From Anthopleura xanthogrammica (Eukaryota > Cnidaria > Anthozoa > Actiniaria > Actiniidae): a stretch of DNA of 64,000 nt. Shown here one piece after another: positions 19,501 through 27,203 of the stretch (the first letter of the stretch is position 1; each line of letters begins with the position of its first letter). The notes under the pieces are model-generated. The model did not search any database, was not told where the DNA came from, and worked only from the letters and a program-made list of their open reading frames with translations. A program made the position numbers and the translations under genes. The stretch lies in NCBI GenBank assembly GCA_964019055.1, contig OZ025221.1, positions 4,232,968 to 4,296,967 of the forward strand, in the 5' to 3' direction.

Positions 19501-22456
19501 GCGCTATACAAATAAAGTTGTTATTATTATTATTATTATTATTATTGACATGCGCCAGTTGATCTTAAAGCATAGAATAAGCGGGTAACAAAACAAGCAA
19601 GAGGCTGGGTCTGGGTTTAAAAAACTAATTGAATTAAGACTCCAGAAAACATTATTTCATCACATGACAGAATGACATAAAATGGTTTTGAAAAACCGAC
19701 ATGTGGTTTTAAAAAACATGGCCAAGCTGAAAAGGTCTATAATAGACCCCTTTCATGTGACGTCAAAGCAGCTCAATTTGGAGGACAAAACCAAAGAATT
19801 TTGATCTCCTGAGAATTGGAACCCAGGGCTCAAAATAACGGCCGGTCAACGGTCAATGTCCGGCCAAATTTGGTACTTGACCGGTCAAATACGGTTTTGA
19901 ACGGACATGTTGACCGGTCATATTTGAAAAAATAAAGAATAAAATATCATATGCCGGACATCTTGACCGGCGTATGACTTGCCGTTATTTTGAGCCCTGG
20001 AACCTATTTTTTTCCCCTCCAAATTGAGCTGCATTCCTACGGCGTGCTGCAAGTGATCAATTATTTTCCCTAGTAGCCCTGTACCCCAACACCTTGGTTT
20101 GTCCCAAGATAACTGTGGGTATCATACTTACACTCTAAAGTCAGGATCAACATCTGACGAGCTACAGCAGTGTTGTTTTGATCCGCAAAAGAATGAGAAA
20201 AAATCACTACTGCCATCAGAACCTGTAACAAAATTATAACAGTTATTTACTGCAATTCTCAATATTCTGCGAACACAGTAGTTGTGGGTTGTCCATTGGA
20301 ATTTGGGTTTTCACTGCCGCCAGTCAAAAATATAAAATGTACTGGCTGAATGACGGCAGCAAAAAAACAATTTCACAACAAGCCATTGAAATGTCTAAGT
20401 TTGCAGAATATTGAGAATTGCAGTAATGGATTGTATTCAAATATAAAGTATACAGTTGGGTGTAGATGATATCTTATATTATTAACAAATACTTAACTAA
20501 TAATGACTAGTGGTTACTAGTTGGGACTGTGTTGGTTTGTCGAATACAACAAGTGAATAGGAAGGAAATGTAAACACTGTGTCGTAACATTTACAACTAT
20601 TCTTGGGGTGCAACCAGATGACTCAAAATCCCTTGAGATATAAATAAAAATGAAACAGCTGCCATCTTGGTTGATCTAACAAGAGAAGCTTATTAATGAG
20701 CAATCCTTTGTATAGTCAACCAACATGGCGGCTAGTGACGTAACATGCACCCCAAGAATTGTGATGATTGGGATTTAAGTTTCTTGTTGGAGTATAAGGA
20801 AATATTAATGTACAAATATACAAACATAATATTATATATGTTCAAGATTATAGATGAGTTAGACATTATTAACCTTTGAAAAATAAACTTTTTTCATGAA
20901 GAAAATATTTTAAATTTTTCAACAAACAAAGACTGAGATTACTTCTATTACACTTAGCTTAACACAAAGAAAATTCATCATTCAATTTGTGATTGTTTTA
21001 AAGAAATTCTATTTCTACACATGTACTTCCCTATCAATTCATTTTTTCATTAATATTTCAGATCATTTTTAACACATGGCTGAGAATAGCTGGTAATCTA
21101 AGTATGTGAAGTGCTTTTATTCACTTATAGACAACAAAATACTCAAGGAAAAAAACAAAACAGGGATAGATTACAATATCAAACACATCACATATTTCAC
21201 ACCCCACAACACTGTCACACAACACTGTTATCAAATATATCTAAATCTGGGCAAACTGACATTACTGGTTACTAAAAAAACTGTGTGACTGGTTGGGTTG
21301 TCATAAGATAGAGAATTAAAAAAACGAAAAATATATTTCAATTTAGATTTTGGTATATAAAGTTGATCATCTGAGAAAACATCTGGGCATAGTGTTATGT
21401 TCTGATTTCAACTTACCAAAGAGAATTTCTCCAAGAAAATCGAAGAAAATCTGAAAGAGTGAAAATGAAAATAAGTTATGATCTTATATATAAGATAGAA
21501 ATCATGATTCCTGATCAAGTTAGATCCCTTGGAGAAATGGCGGATAATTAGAAAATTTGACCAACGCAATTAGTGAAGACAGCTAGAGGAAAGCTCTGTT
21601 TTACCTTGTCACTGTCTTTGATGGAATCATTCGCTCCTTCTAGAAAGATAAATATAGCGAAAGAAAATTTTATTATAGTATTTGGTCTTGTCGTACAACT
21701 AAGGGATTAAGTATTATTATGAAGACAAGAGAAACATCACATCACCATGAAACTATATGACTTGTACGCTGTATCTTCCTTCAATCCAAGCATAAAATAA
21801 TCTCACTTTAAGACTTTATTAAGAAATTATAAACACTTTCTCACCTATGACAAGGTTTTCGAAAGCTTTACTTAAGTCTTCGAACTGTTTTTTAGAAGAT
21901 CCTTCGTTCGAAATCTGTGGAGGAACGGGGTACATAGTAACTTCGTTAGCGTCATGAACCAAAACAAGAACACACAGACTTTATAACGGGCCAAGACACG
22001 AAATGATAACCGTAGAATAACCAAGACAAACAACGTTTCCAAGAGCTACCAAGGAATGAAGATTTTTTGTAGTTATAATAATTGTAGTGAATAATTCGGG
22101 GATATTTTTAGAAGAACGTCGAATACCTTGTCCGGATGATACTGAAGAGCTAGTTTCTTGTAAGCTTTTTTAATGTCATCTGAAGAAAGATTGAAAAAAA
22201 TATGTATTAGAATCCATATGGTCGTGGTTCGGATGATTTTTCTGTGTCTATGAAGATTCCAGGGACTTTTAGTGAGCTCCAATAGACGATACAAAGCTTT
22301 CAGTCCAAGTAAATCCACATTAAAAACAGCGTTGGTGCTTTAGTTTGCTCAACAATCCTTCCTCAAACTCGTCCATTAGTAGAATCACATACTTTTATCG
22401 CAATAACTGTCGACCCTAAGTGCCTTGTAAGACTCCTTTTTGTCATCCTTAGGCAT
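6194..22456 (-). CDS. J-domain-containing GW182/TNRC6 protein (miRNA silencing effector)
   Basis: GW182/TNRC6 proteins bind miRNA-loaded Argonaute through GW motifs and recruit PABP and the CCR4-NOT/PAN2-PAN3 deadenylases. I assemble 22 exons: 22393-22456, 22127-22179, 21845-21914, 21605-21639, 21417-21450, 20134-20222, 19161-19226, 18374-18424, 17658-17723, 17269-17313, 16658-16711, 15952-16026, 15596-15672, 14976-15132, 14518-14539, 14258-14295, 13919-14126, 12148-13394, 10720-10812, 10303-10360, 7435-9437, 6194-6838. The total is 5,250 nt, 1,749 aa, all phases compatible. In order: J domain (residues ~9-70, helix II IKKAYKKLALQYHPDK); acidic patch DDDDEED; K/E-rich coiled coil; YPREIPPRF as in vertebrate TNRC6 N-termini; GW region with about 22 Trp; UBA (LLDMGFK..ALRANHMNIESAIGDLL); Q-rich stretch; PAM2 (LSADPPEFKP); RRM (STWLVLRNIPQR to FFEQ); Trp-containing tail ending FLPPGLLNGGESV. 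The J domain on GW182 is the oddity. Confidence 0.9.
7071..7378. mobile_element. TIR element inside the intron splitting the RRM
   Basis: The left end reads GTTTTCCATTTGTCCAGAAA (7071 on) and the right end TTTTTCTGTACAAATGGAAA (ending about 7378), an imperfect inverted pair of about 25 bases. Subterminal text (AGTTCAAACTG left, CAACCAGTATTACCGG right) is also loosely complementary. No coding capacity. It occupies most of the GW182 intron 6839-7434. Confidence 0.65.
9640..10080. mobile_element. Composite TIR element interrupted by another MITE
   Basis: The left arm (about 9658-9690) reads TTAACAGTACCCTGTGCCAT then CTTGAAAGGTAG. The right arm (about 10008-10055) reads CTACCTTTCAAGATGGCACA then GGGTACTATTGTCAAG. 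The region between contains a full copy of the 'ACAGCGCTTCCCAAT' element at 9728-9949. It lies in the GW182 intron 9438-10302. Confidence 0.6.
9728..9949. mobile_element. MITE, 'TTACAGCGCTTCCCAATCACACGC' family, copy 1
   Basis: The left end is TTACAGCGCCTCCCAATAAC, the right end GTGATTGGGAAACGCTGTAA. Internal text includes AAGTTGGTTTTGGTGGATGT and TTGTGTTTTCCGACAATG then CATGGAAACACTTTGATTG. Further copies are at 27204-27400 and 34198-34427, so this is a dispersed family of about 200-230 bases. Confidence 0.8.
10139..10163. repeat. TG-rich stretch and poly-G run
   Basis: A (TG)n-like tract around 10115-10145 runs directly into a run of about 18 G. It lies in a GW182 intron. Confidence 0.9.
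10560..10650 (+). repeat. GAT/GAG triplet microsatellite
   Basis: GATGAT repeats change to about ten GAG triplets and then GGAAGGGGAGGATGATGAAG. It lies about 70 bases downstream, on the - strand, of the GW182 exon 10720-10812 that encodes the first half of the UBA domain, so it is intronic. Confidence 0.9.
10973..11366. mobile_element. Palindromic MITE (family A) with nested insertion
   Basis: The ends are TTACTGCGATTCTCAATATT and GAATATTAAGAATTGTAGTAA. The family also occurs at 16326-16500, 17465-17650, 20247-20426 and 28208-28381, where it is about 175-185 bases long. In each copy an internal arm CAAAACTAATCAGTCGGTAC and TTTTTGACTG-type text folds back on itself. Here it is longer because a second element (11113-11318) is inserted. 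Confidence 0.85.
11113..11318. mobile_element. MITE, 'tagaccc' family, nested in family A copy
   Basis: The left arm starts TAGACCCTTTTCGAATATGG and continues with ATGACATCAAATGAGGAGAA. The right arm ends CTCCTCATTTGACATCATAG, then TAATCGAAATGGGTCTA. The middle has GTCTCGGATGTCGAAACCCA and its rough complement. It interrupts the surrounding family A element, so it inserted later. The window's first 125 bases are part of another copy. Confidence 0.8.
11378..12125. repeat. ACTG-type minisatellite with higher-order units
   Basis: About 750 bases are built of ACTG/ACCA/ACTC tetramers with GACAGAGAGACCAA blocks. A larger unit of about 32-36 bases (CTGACTGACAGAGAGACCAA then CTGACTCACTAA) recurs. 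The array ends with GACA repeats (12009-12028) and stops just before the GW182 exon end at 12148. It fills the intron between the GW region and the UBA domain and opens spurious SVSQLVSQ frames on the - strand. Confidence 0.95.
13443..13620. mobile_element. MITE, 'GTAATACGAGCAACAAAATCGTGCAA' family, copy 1
   Basis: The left end reads GTAATACGAGCAACAAAATC then GTGCAACTTG. Then comes GCAAGTTGCAGAGTGAATGT, CGTGCAACAAC, and a right part with GGTAATACGATCAACATTCA. Fuller copies at 48084-48347 and 61683-61943 show both ends as long inverted repeats. This copy lies in the GW182 intron immediately upstream of the GW-repeat exon. Confidence 0.7.
14665..14925. mobile_element. Possible TIR element
   Basis: Short inverted ends are visible: CCAGGTGATTTTGC near 14663 and CCAAATCACCTAGATGG near 14905-14922. 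No second copy was seen in the window, so the assignment is weak. It lies in a GW182 intron. Confidence 0.35.
16326..16500. mobile_element. Palindromic MITE family A, copy 2
   Basis: The left end is TTACTGTGATTCTCAATATT and the right end ATATTGAGAATCACATTA. The core contains CAAAACTAATCAATCATTAA then CCTTTTATATCTTTAAATGG, matching other copies. It abuts a tRNA-like fragment at 16505-16555. Confidence 0.85.
16505..16555 (-). mobile_element. tRNA-like fragment (A-box side), probably SINE-derived
   Basis: On the - strand the text CTGGATCAGTTGGTAGAGCA then TCAAACTTTTGTGTGACAG resembles the D-arm/A-box half of a tRNA (TGGnnnAGTTGGTAGAGC). No matching B-box half follows within tRNA distance because the family A element is next to it. 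It is therefore a fragment rather than a tRNA gene. Confidence 0.4.
16935..17150 (-). mobile_element. tRNA-derived SINE (family 1), - strand copy
   Basis: Reading the - strand from 17150: GGGTGGCGTTGTGGTAAGAG (A-box like), then CGACCCGGGTTCCAGCCCC (B-box like), then a body with TTCTCTCCAGTATTTCAAGG, TTTTCCTCCCTCCACAAAAA and a tail. The same order and body text occur at 23866-24060 on the + strand. The internal Pol III promoter boxes at tRNA spacing plus a shared non-tRNA body define a SINE. Confidence 0.75.
17465..17650. mobile_element. Palindromic MITE family A, copy 3
   Basis: The left arm reads TTACTGTGATTCTCAATATT, CGAGAACTCTGTAGTTGTGA, then TTTTCGCTGCCGCCAGTCAA. The right arm reads TTTTGATTGACGGCAGCGAA, then GCAGAATATTGTGAATTGTAG. 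The two arms are complementary over most of their length, giving a hairpin of about 185 bases. It ends eight bases from the GW182 exon 17658-17723. Confidence 0.88.
17886..18345. mobile_element. Large multi-level palindrome (MITE-like)
   Basis: Outer arms: AAATACAAACTAGAAAGTAA at about 17890 and its complement TAGTTTGTATTTAATAC near 18312-18330. Inside, a 50-60-base hairpin (GGGTTAAGCAGGCTAATACA and its complement around TGAAATGTTCA) is present twice, near 17930-17985 and 18218-18285. Between them, arms with TACAACTTTTGCTTACAACT and AGTTGTAAGCAAAAGTTGTA form a third inverted pair. The whole fills most of the GW182 intron 17724-18373. Confidence 0.85.
19514..19546. repeat. (ATT)n microsatellite
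   Basis: About nine ATT triplets follow text TTGCGCGCTATACAAATAAA, a common end of metazoan SINE/MITE elements. In a GW182 intron. Confidence 0.85.
19743..20057. mobile_element. MITE 'CTCCAAATTGAGCTGC' family, interrupted by a second element
   Basis: The left arm reads AGACCCCTTTCATGTGACGT, CAAAGCAGCTCAATTTGGAG, GACAAAACC. The right arm reads CCCCTCCAAATTGAGCTGCA then TTCC and a GCTGCAAGTG end. Between them lies a full copy of the 'CAGGGCTCAAAATAACGGCC' element (19827-20001), so this is an insertion within an insertion in a GW182 intron. Confidence 0.8.
19827..20001. mobile_element. MITE 'CAGGGCTCAAAATAACGGCC' family, copy 1
   Basis: The ends are CAGGGCTCAAAATAACGGCC and GCCGTTATTTTGAGCCCTGG, near-perfect inverted repeats. 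Internal inverted text includes CGGTCAACGGTCAATGTCCG, GACCGGTCAAATACG and TGTTGACCGGTCATATTTG. A second copy is at 54328-54499; diverged relatives appear near 18580-18660 and 28830-29025. Confidence 0.9.
20247..20426. mobile_element. Palindromic MITE family A, copy 4
   Basis: The ends TTACTGCAATTCTCAATATT and AATATTGAGAATTGCAGTAA are a perfect 20-base inverted pair. Inner arms carry CTGCCGCCAGTCAAAAATAT and ATGACGGCAGCAAAAAAACA. This is the clearest copy; it lies 25 bases upstream, on the - strand, of the GW182 exon 20134-20222 acceptor. Confidence 0.9.
21845..22456 (-). other. J (DnaJ) domain at the N-terminus of the GW182 gene
   Basis: Exons 1-3 encode MPKDDKKESYKALRVDSYCD, then NDIKKAYKKLALQYHPDK, then a loop and KKQFEDLSKAFENLVI. 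This is a full J-domain: helix I with YKAL, helix II with KKAYKKLAL, the invariant HPD tripeptide, helix III and a short helix IV. The intact HPD predicts stimulation of Hsp70-type ATPase. Exons 4-6 continue with a Phe-rich segment (FFDFLGEILF and FFSFF), then a Cys/Ser segment, perhaps replacing the usual G/F linker. Start choice: the ATG at 22456 opens the frame immediately before helix I. Confidence 0.93.
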
Positions 22457-23197
22457 TTTTCTTCTTTATTCTTCATGTATACACTCAATCCTGTTTTGAA
22501 GTTCGCATTCGCTGATTATAAATCTCAACGTGCTGCCCAAAAACGCTTCAAAAAACCAAAATGGCGATCCCTCCAAAATGACGTCACGTGTCTAGAGGAA
22601 GTCTTCCCATAATTCCATAGTTTAGTCGAGTTTTCCTTTCGTTCTCTTTTGAAACTGGATGAAATGAATAAAATAAAAGAGAGAGAAATGAAATCTTCAT
22701 CATAAAAAGAAAAAATTCGAAGAAATATTCTCATTCATGATAAAATGAATTTATCCAGGAGCCCATGATTTATCTTTAATAGTTCCAAAGATGATTTTAA
22801 ATTTTACTATGAGCTAGATTTGATGTAATTTCTACCTTTTTACTTAGAAATTAAGCTTACAACGTTAAGCTATGAAACTTAAGAGTAAAGAAAAAATTGG
22901 GATAATATCTAGCATATTGAACTTTTTCTAATAAATTTGAATGGAAATGAATGCAAGGGAAATAAATGCAGATTAAAAATAACTGTGGAAAAATGCTGCT
23001 CAGTTTTCAAAGAAAAAATACAGAAAAGCATTTGACTTTAATGGATTTTCAAAGATTAAGAAATGACGCAGAAAAATATAGAGAAGCACAAAGTCCCTCC
23101 CCCTCCCCCGGTGAGGATTTACAGGAAGTAAGAGCCCGCTGTAATCAAGATCAGCGGTTTCCACTGTGAGTTCAATTTCCAAGTAGAAAGCAAAGTC
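22457..23197. promoter_or_regulatory. Divergent promoter region, GW182 (-) and 130-aa gene (+)
   Basis: The two start codons point away from each other with 741 bases between them. A TGACGTCACGTG site at 22579-22590 merges a CRE (TGACGTCA) with an E-box core (CACGTG). CAAAATGGCG at 22557-22566 resembles a YY1 site. No TATA box is obvious near either start. The sites are direct matches; that they are used is inference. Confidence 0.55.
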
Positions 23198-25920
23198 ATG
23201 TCAAATCAGCGAAGAAGAGGTGAAAATATACGATATTTGTACGTTTGATCAAGCTCTGAATACCTTTATTAACGCTATACCTATTATTTGACTATTATTC
23301 TAGGTGGTAGAGGTTCTGAATTTGGACGGCGGGACCAGAATTGGGGGTAAGTTTGAGATTTTAGAAACCAACTATGACCCTTTTGTGTCAAACTTGTAAG
23401 TCAAAGTCTAACTTTTTTGCTGATTTATGCCATATAATTATATCTTTGATCTGTCTAGGTCGCCTAGATCAGGCTCTCCAGGTTCTCCAGGCGTTAATGG
23501 CAGCCCAAGAACAGGTAGACGAGATCAAAGGGATAGAAGAAGCGAACTACCGCCAACAGATCATGACAATTACGTTGAGTATCTGAAGAGAAGTACGTAT
23601 GAAGGTTCAATAATGAAAGAGATTTTGTTTATATGTAAGATATTTAGGTATCTAGCTAAAGTGGAGTGTAAGAGAAGAAAGATCTTTCAAACCATCCCTT
23701 CACAACAGGTTTTCTTTCTCGGTGGCTTAATAGTATTACTAAAATAGCTACTTAGGTTAGCTAAGTTCTTTCCTTATAATTTTTTATGTCCATTCTTATA
23801 ATACTTGAGCTTTTCTTGTTCACTGTCAATCCAAACACTACAATTTGTTCATGTGGGAAACACAGGTGGCGTAGTGGTGAGAGTTCTTGCCTCAGCAATG
23901 CGGCCCAAGTTTGAGTCCCGGTGGTCTCAGTGTTGTATGTGAGTAGAGTTTCTAGTTGGTTCTCTCCAGTGCTTTGAGGGTTTTTCTCTGGATTCTCCAG
24001 TTTTCCTCCCTCCACAAAAACCAACTTCTAAATTCCAATATCATGGTTTTTAGCCACTGGCTAGTAAGTGCTAAAAAATGGTTCATACCCAAGCTAGTCC
24101 AGATTCTGCAGAATGAACCTTGTGTAGGAAAGATCCATGCCCATATTTGATATTGTATATGTCTGACATAATTGTGATATCTTTTTCTTTTAAGGATGGA
24201 TATTTGCCAAAAATCAAGGGCATGGTAAGTTACTATCCCAGAATTTTAGAATCAAGTGTAGTGTAGTGGTAGTGCAGTTGCCTCTCACACCCGGGGGGGA
24301 CTCCCTATTGAAAGAGGGTGGGGATGCTCGCCGAAAATCTTAAAAATGGACCCTAAAAGGGACCTGTGTTGTCAGTTTATGGGCGTGGCAGGGATAAAAT
24401 TCTACCCCTAAGAGGGACCAAGCAAAAACGTATCCAAGGCTGGGTTTCTCGATTTAATTTATTAACATCAAACGCCTTCTGCTCGTATGAGTTGCTGTTT
24501 ATTTTAAAACCCCTAAAAGGGACCACAAAACTCAGCTGGTGGGCATTCTCGTTCATAACACCCTAAGCGGGACCGAAACCTCGATTTCAACCCCTAAAAG
24601 GGACTGCGAGCATCCCCGTCCCTTCGACCTCCGGGTCCCCCCCCCCGGGCTCTCACAGTTGGGGTCTCAGGTTTAGGATTCAACTACAGTAGTTTTGCTT
24701 TCATTGCTGAATATTTTATGCACAATTGAGGCTAACAGTGAGCAATAGTAGACAACTCGAAACTGGAGTATTACATGTATAATAGCCTTGATTCCATAGT
24801 TAGTTCACACACATATGTTGGTTTATAGATAGCGTGCGACTTTGTATCATTGTGTATATAAGTATGCACAGCGTTTGGTTGTTAACACAGTTTTCTGTTG
24901 AGCCATATTTGCACCCTGATGATGAGGCATGTGCCAAAAAGCTTGGTTGATAAATCACAATAAAGGTGAAGAAACAAAACTTAGTGTATTCAATAATAGT
25001 ATAATTCATTGTTATTTTCTGTTCTTTAGTAACATTTTACAAGGACACAGATTATAAACCAGGTGGAGAAGCAGGTAATATATAAATTATATTTCTAAAG
25101 CTATGGTAAAAAATCATGAATTTTTAATCCACAAGTTAAAAACAGTCATAATAAACCTTTCTTGAATTCGCTTGACTGATCACAGAACAAAAGATTCAAG
25201 TCCAGGCTGGAGTTTTCAAATCCATAGATTTACTGCATTTGTCTACTCCAACCTAACCTTGAATCTATTGTTCTGTGTTCAGTCAAGCAAATTTGGGAAA
25301 GTTCTCATGTTGTAAAATTCCAAAACTTTCTACCCACCCATCCCCCACCAAAGTTAACAATTCATATTGGGGGTGGGGAGGCTTAAAGGGGGTGTATTGC
25401 AGTATCTTCTTTATATGAAGCTTCTGAAAGATACAGTAGGGGGCTTGTCGTAAAGTTAAGTATTAGTAAAAAACAGTTAATAGTGATACAAATATCCAAT
25501 GGTGGATCCAGGAATTTCTACGACTCTGCCGACAATCATCAATGTTCTAGTCTGCATTCCTTTCTCCACGGTTTGGTATCCTTTTGATAATTTTCTTCTC
25601 AGACTATAACTCATCAAAAGGATGCTGACCCGTGGAGAAAGGAATGTAGACTAAATGTGTGTTTGTCGGCAGAGTTGTAGACGTTTTAGGCCATGACCTT
25701 GACATTTTTTTCTGGCATGAAAACCCGCTTTGATGACATCTGTAGTATATTGTACTTTCAGCTGTTGTTAAATCTTTTTCCCTTCAATTTTGTTCAAACA
25801 GTCCAACCAACCTTTGATGCAGATAGATTTTTTGATGAACGGCAACAGCAGCAAAGACAAGGCCAGCAATCACCAGCCAGTAACCCACAGTCACATAACT
25901 TACAAGGATTACCCTCCTGA
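23198..25920 (+). CDS. Uncharacterised 130-aa RG-rich protein
   Basis: I do not recognise this gene. Six exons (23198-23219, 23304-23346, 23459-23592, 24195-24224, 25030-25074, 25802-25920) join in frame to 393 nt including the stop. All introns are GT-AG. The N-terminal third is Arg/Gly/Ser/Pro-rich (MSNQRRRGGRGSEFGRRDQN, then SPRSGSPGSPG), like RNA-binding RGG tails. The centre, DNYVEYLKRRWIFAKNQGHG, then VTFYKDTDY, is the part most likely to be conserved. The C-terminus is Gln-rich (ERQQQQRQGQQSPASNPQ). There is no signal peptide or membrane segment. It shares a divergent promoter with GW182. Small, phase-consistent exons argue that it is real; a nuclear or RNA-associated role is only suggested by composition. 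A possible AATAAA signal is at 26942-26947. Confidence 0.75.
23866..24060 (+). mobile_element. tRNA-derived SINE (family 1), + strand copy
   Basis: GGTGGCGTAGTGGTGAGAGT at 23869 is A-box like, and AGTTTGAGTCCCGGTGG about 45 bases later is B-box like. The body follows with TTCTCTCCAGTGCTTTGAGG, TTTTCCTCCCTCCACAAAAA and CCAACTTCTAAATTCCAATA. It matches the - strand copy at 16935-17150. It lies in an intron of the 130-aa gene. Confidence 0.78.
24263..24290 (+). mobile_element. SINE 5' end split by insertion
   Basis: GTGTAGTGGTAGTGCAGTTG then CCTCTCAC is A-box-like. It stops where the element at 24290-24650 begins. After that element the text resumes TCTCACAGTTGGGGTCTCAG then GTTTAGGATTCAACT, so TCTCAC is present on both sides, as a target-site duplication would be. 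Confidence 0.5.
24290..24650. mobile_element. TIR element with CCCGGGGGGG ends
   Basis: The left end is ACCCGGGGGGGACTCCC, the right end GGGTCCCCCCCCCCGGGC. Internal inverted blocks include GTGGGGATGCTCGC with GCGAGCATCCCC, and CCCTAAAAGGGACC repeated several times in both directions. Flanking TCTCAC duplication indicates insertion into a SINE. Intron of the 130-aa gene. Confidence 0.75.
25155..25305. mobile_element. Short hairpin element
   Basis: The left arm reads TTCGCTTGACTGATCACAGA then ACAAAAGATTCAAG. The right arm reads CTTGAATCTATTGTTCTGTG then TTCAGTCAAGCAAATT. The arms are complementary with few mismatches over about 40 bases. One copy only in this window; intronic. Confidence 0.6.
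25528..25690. mobile_element. Long hairpin element
   Basis: The left arm reads TCTACGACTCTGCCGACAAT, AGTCTGCATTCCTTTCTCCA, CGG, ATCCTTTTGAT. The right arm reads ATCAAAAGGATGCTGACCCG, TGGAGAAAGGAATGTAGACT, TTGTCGGCAGAGTTGTAGA. The arms pair over most of 70 bases, giving a compact fold-back. Last intron of the 130-aa gene. Confidence 0.75.
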
Positions 25921-27203
25921 TGATGAACTGCATGGACAGAAAAACTGGCATACAATTTATCATGGAGCTAGGCAGCTTGGCTTGTTGTTGGCCTTTTAGT
26001 AACGTACTAGTAGCATGAGGTCATCAGGCAAACTCACTCATAGTATTCTTAGTTTTAAGTATAGAATGGGGTTGGTCACATAACAGCCATATTGGTGTGC
26101 GAAAAAATATGAAAAAATGAAAAAAAATCTTATGTAAATGTTTTCACCAATATCGCAGTGATGGAATCAACTGAAAAAAACATTGCAGCAATGATTATGA
26201 ACCCCTGATTACACTGTTTTTATTGCTGTGTGCTGATGGAGACAACATTTGTGACAGGGAAAACAGGCAATAGACTACTGTGAATCAAACAAATTGTTCA
26301 GTACCTTTGCATACTCTGATTGATGGTAGTGTATTGCCTGATTTCCATGTCATGATTGTTGTTTTGATCAGCAAGTTGGAATGAAAAGAGCGGTAATCTA
26401 AACATAAAACATAAAAAATAAATATGGTACACCAACATGGTTGTGATGAGGTTGTCCAGAGGCCAAGAACTGCCATAATATAACATTCCTTTCAAGACCT
26501 AGACTTTTATACATGTATGATTAGATTTTAATGATTACAGGGGCTAAGTTGCATTATTTGATAGAGTAACAGCTAACATCTAATGTGCTCCTGACTTTTT
26601 GTTTAAATTACAGACCACTCTCAAAACTATTGTATTCAAAAAGAGGCCGACAGGAAAACACAAACGAAATTACACTTAATACACTTGCAGTGTGACTACT
26701 ATAACCGGGGCCACTTACCTAGACAGAAAGAACCATTCAAAATGTAGAATAAACGCAATGAATTCCAACTTTGGCTAGTCAAGCCAATCAAAGACCATCA
26801 AAAACAATAACATTTCAACATTGAGTCCATCTGATGCAACAAAATTATTCAGATTCCCATGAGAAAAAGACGATGGCGAGCGATGTTGCTGAAACATGTT
26901 TAAACTAAAGGTTGTCGTTTTGTTTCTTAAAATTATATTTCAATAAATTGCTGCTACAATGATCATTTGCAACTTGTGCTGTCATGGTTTTAGATTTGGT
27001 TCTCGCTGTTTAAAAGTGGCCCTGTTCATGGTAGTTGCAAAGGGACCTATACTATAGAGTGGTTTGACTTTCTCCACTCATGAAATAGTGGTCAAGCTTG
27101 AGAGTCTGAGTAGTAAACATGGATTCTATTGTCTTATTTTGGCTAGTATTACTCATTCATAGTTTTTGTTTCCTCATGGGAAGTAAAGTCACTGATGATA
27201 CTT

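Noticed and set aside
22073..22318. J-domain exon as a separate stand-alone DnaJ gene
   Set aside because: The frame continues without a stop through phase-matched exons into GW182. A separate gene remains possible until transcripts are checked, but the sequence favours fusion.
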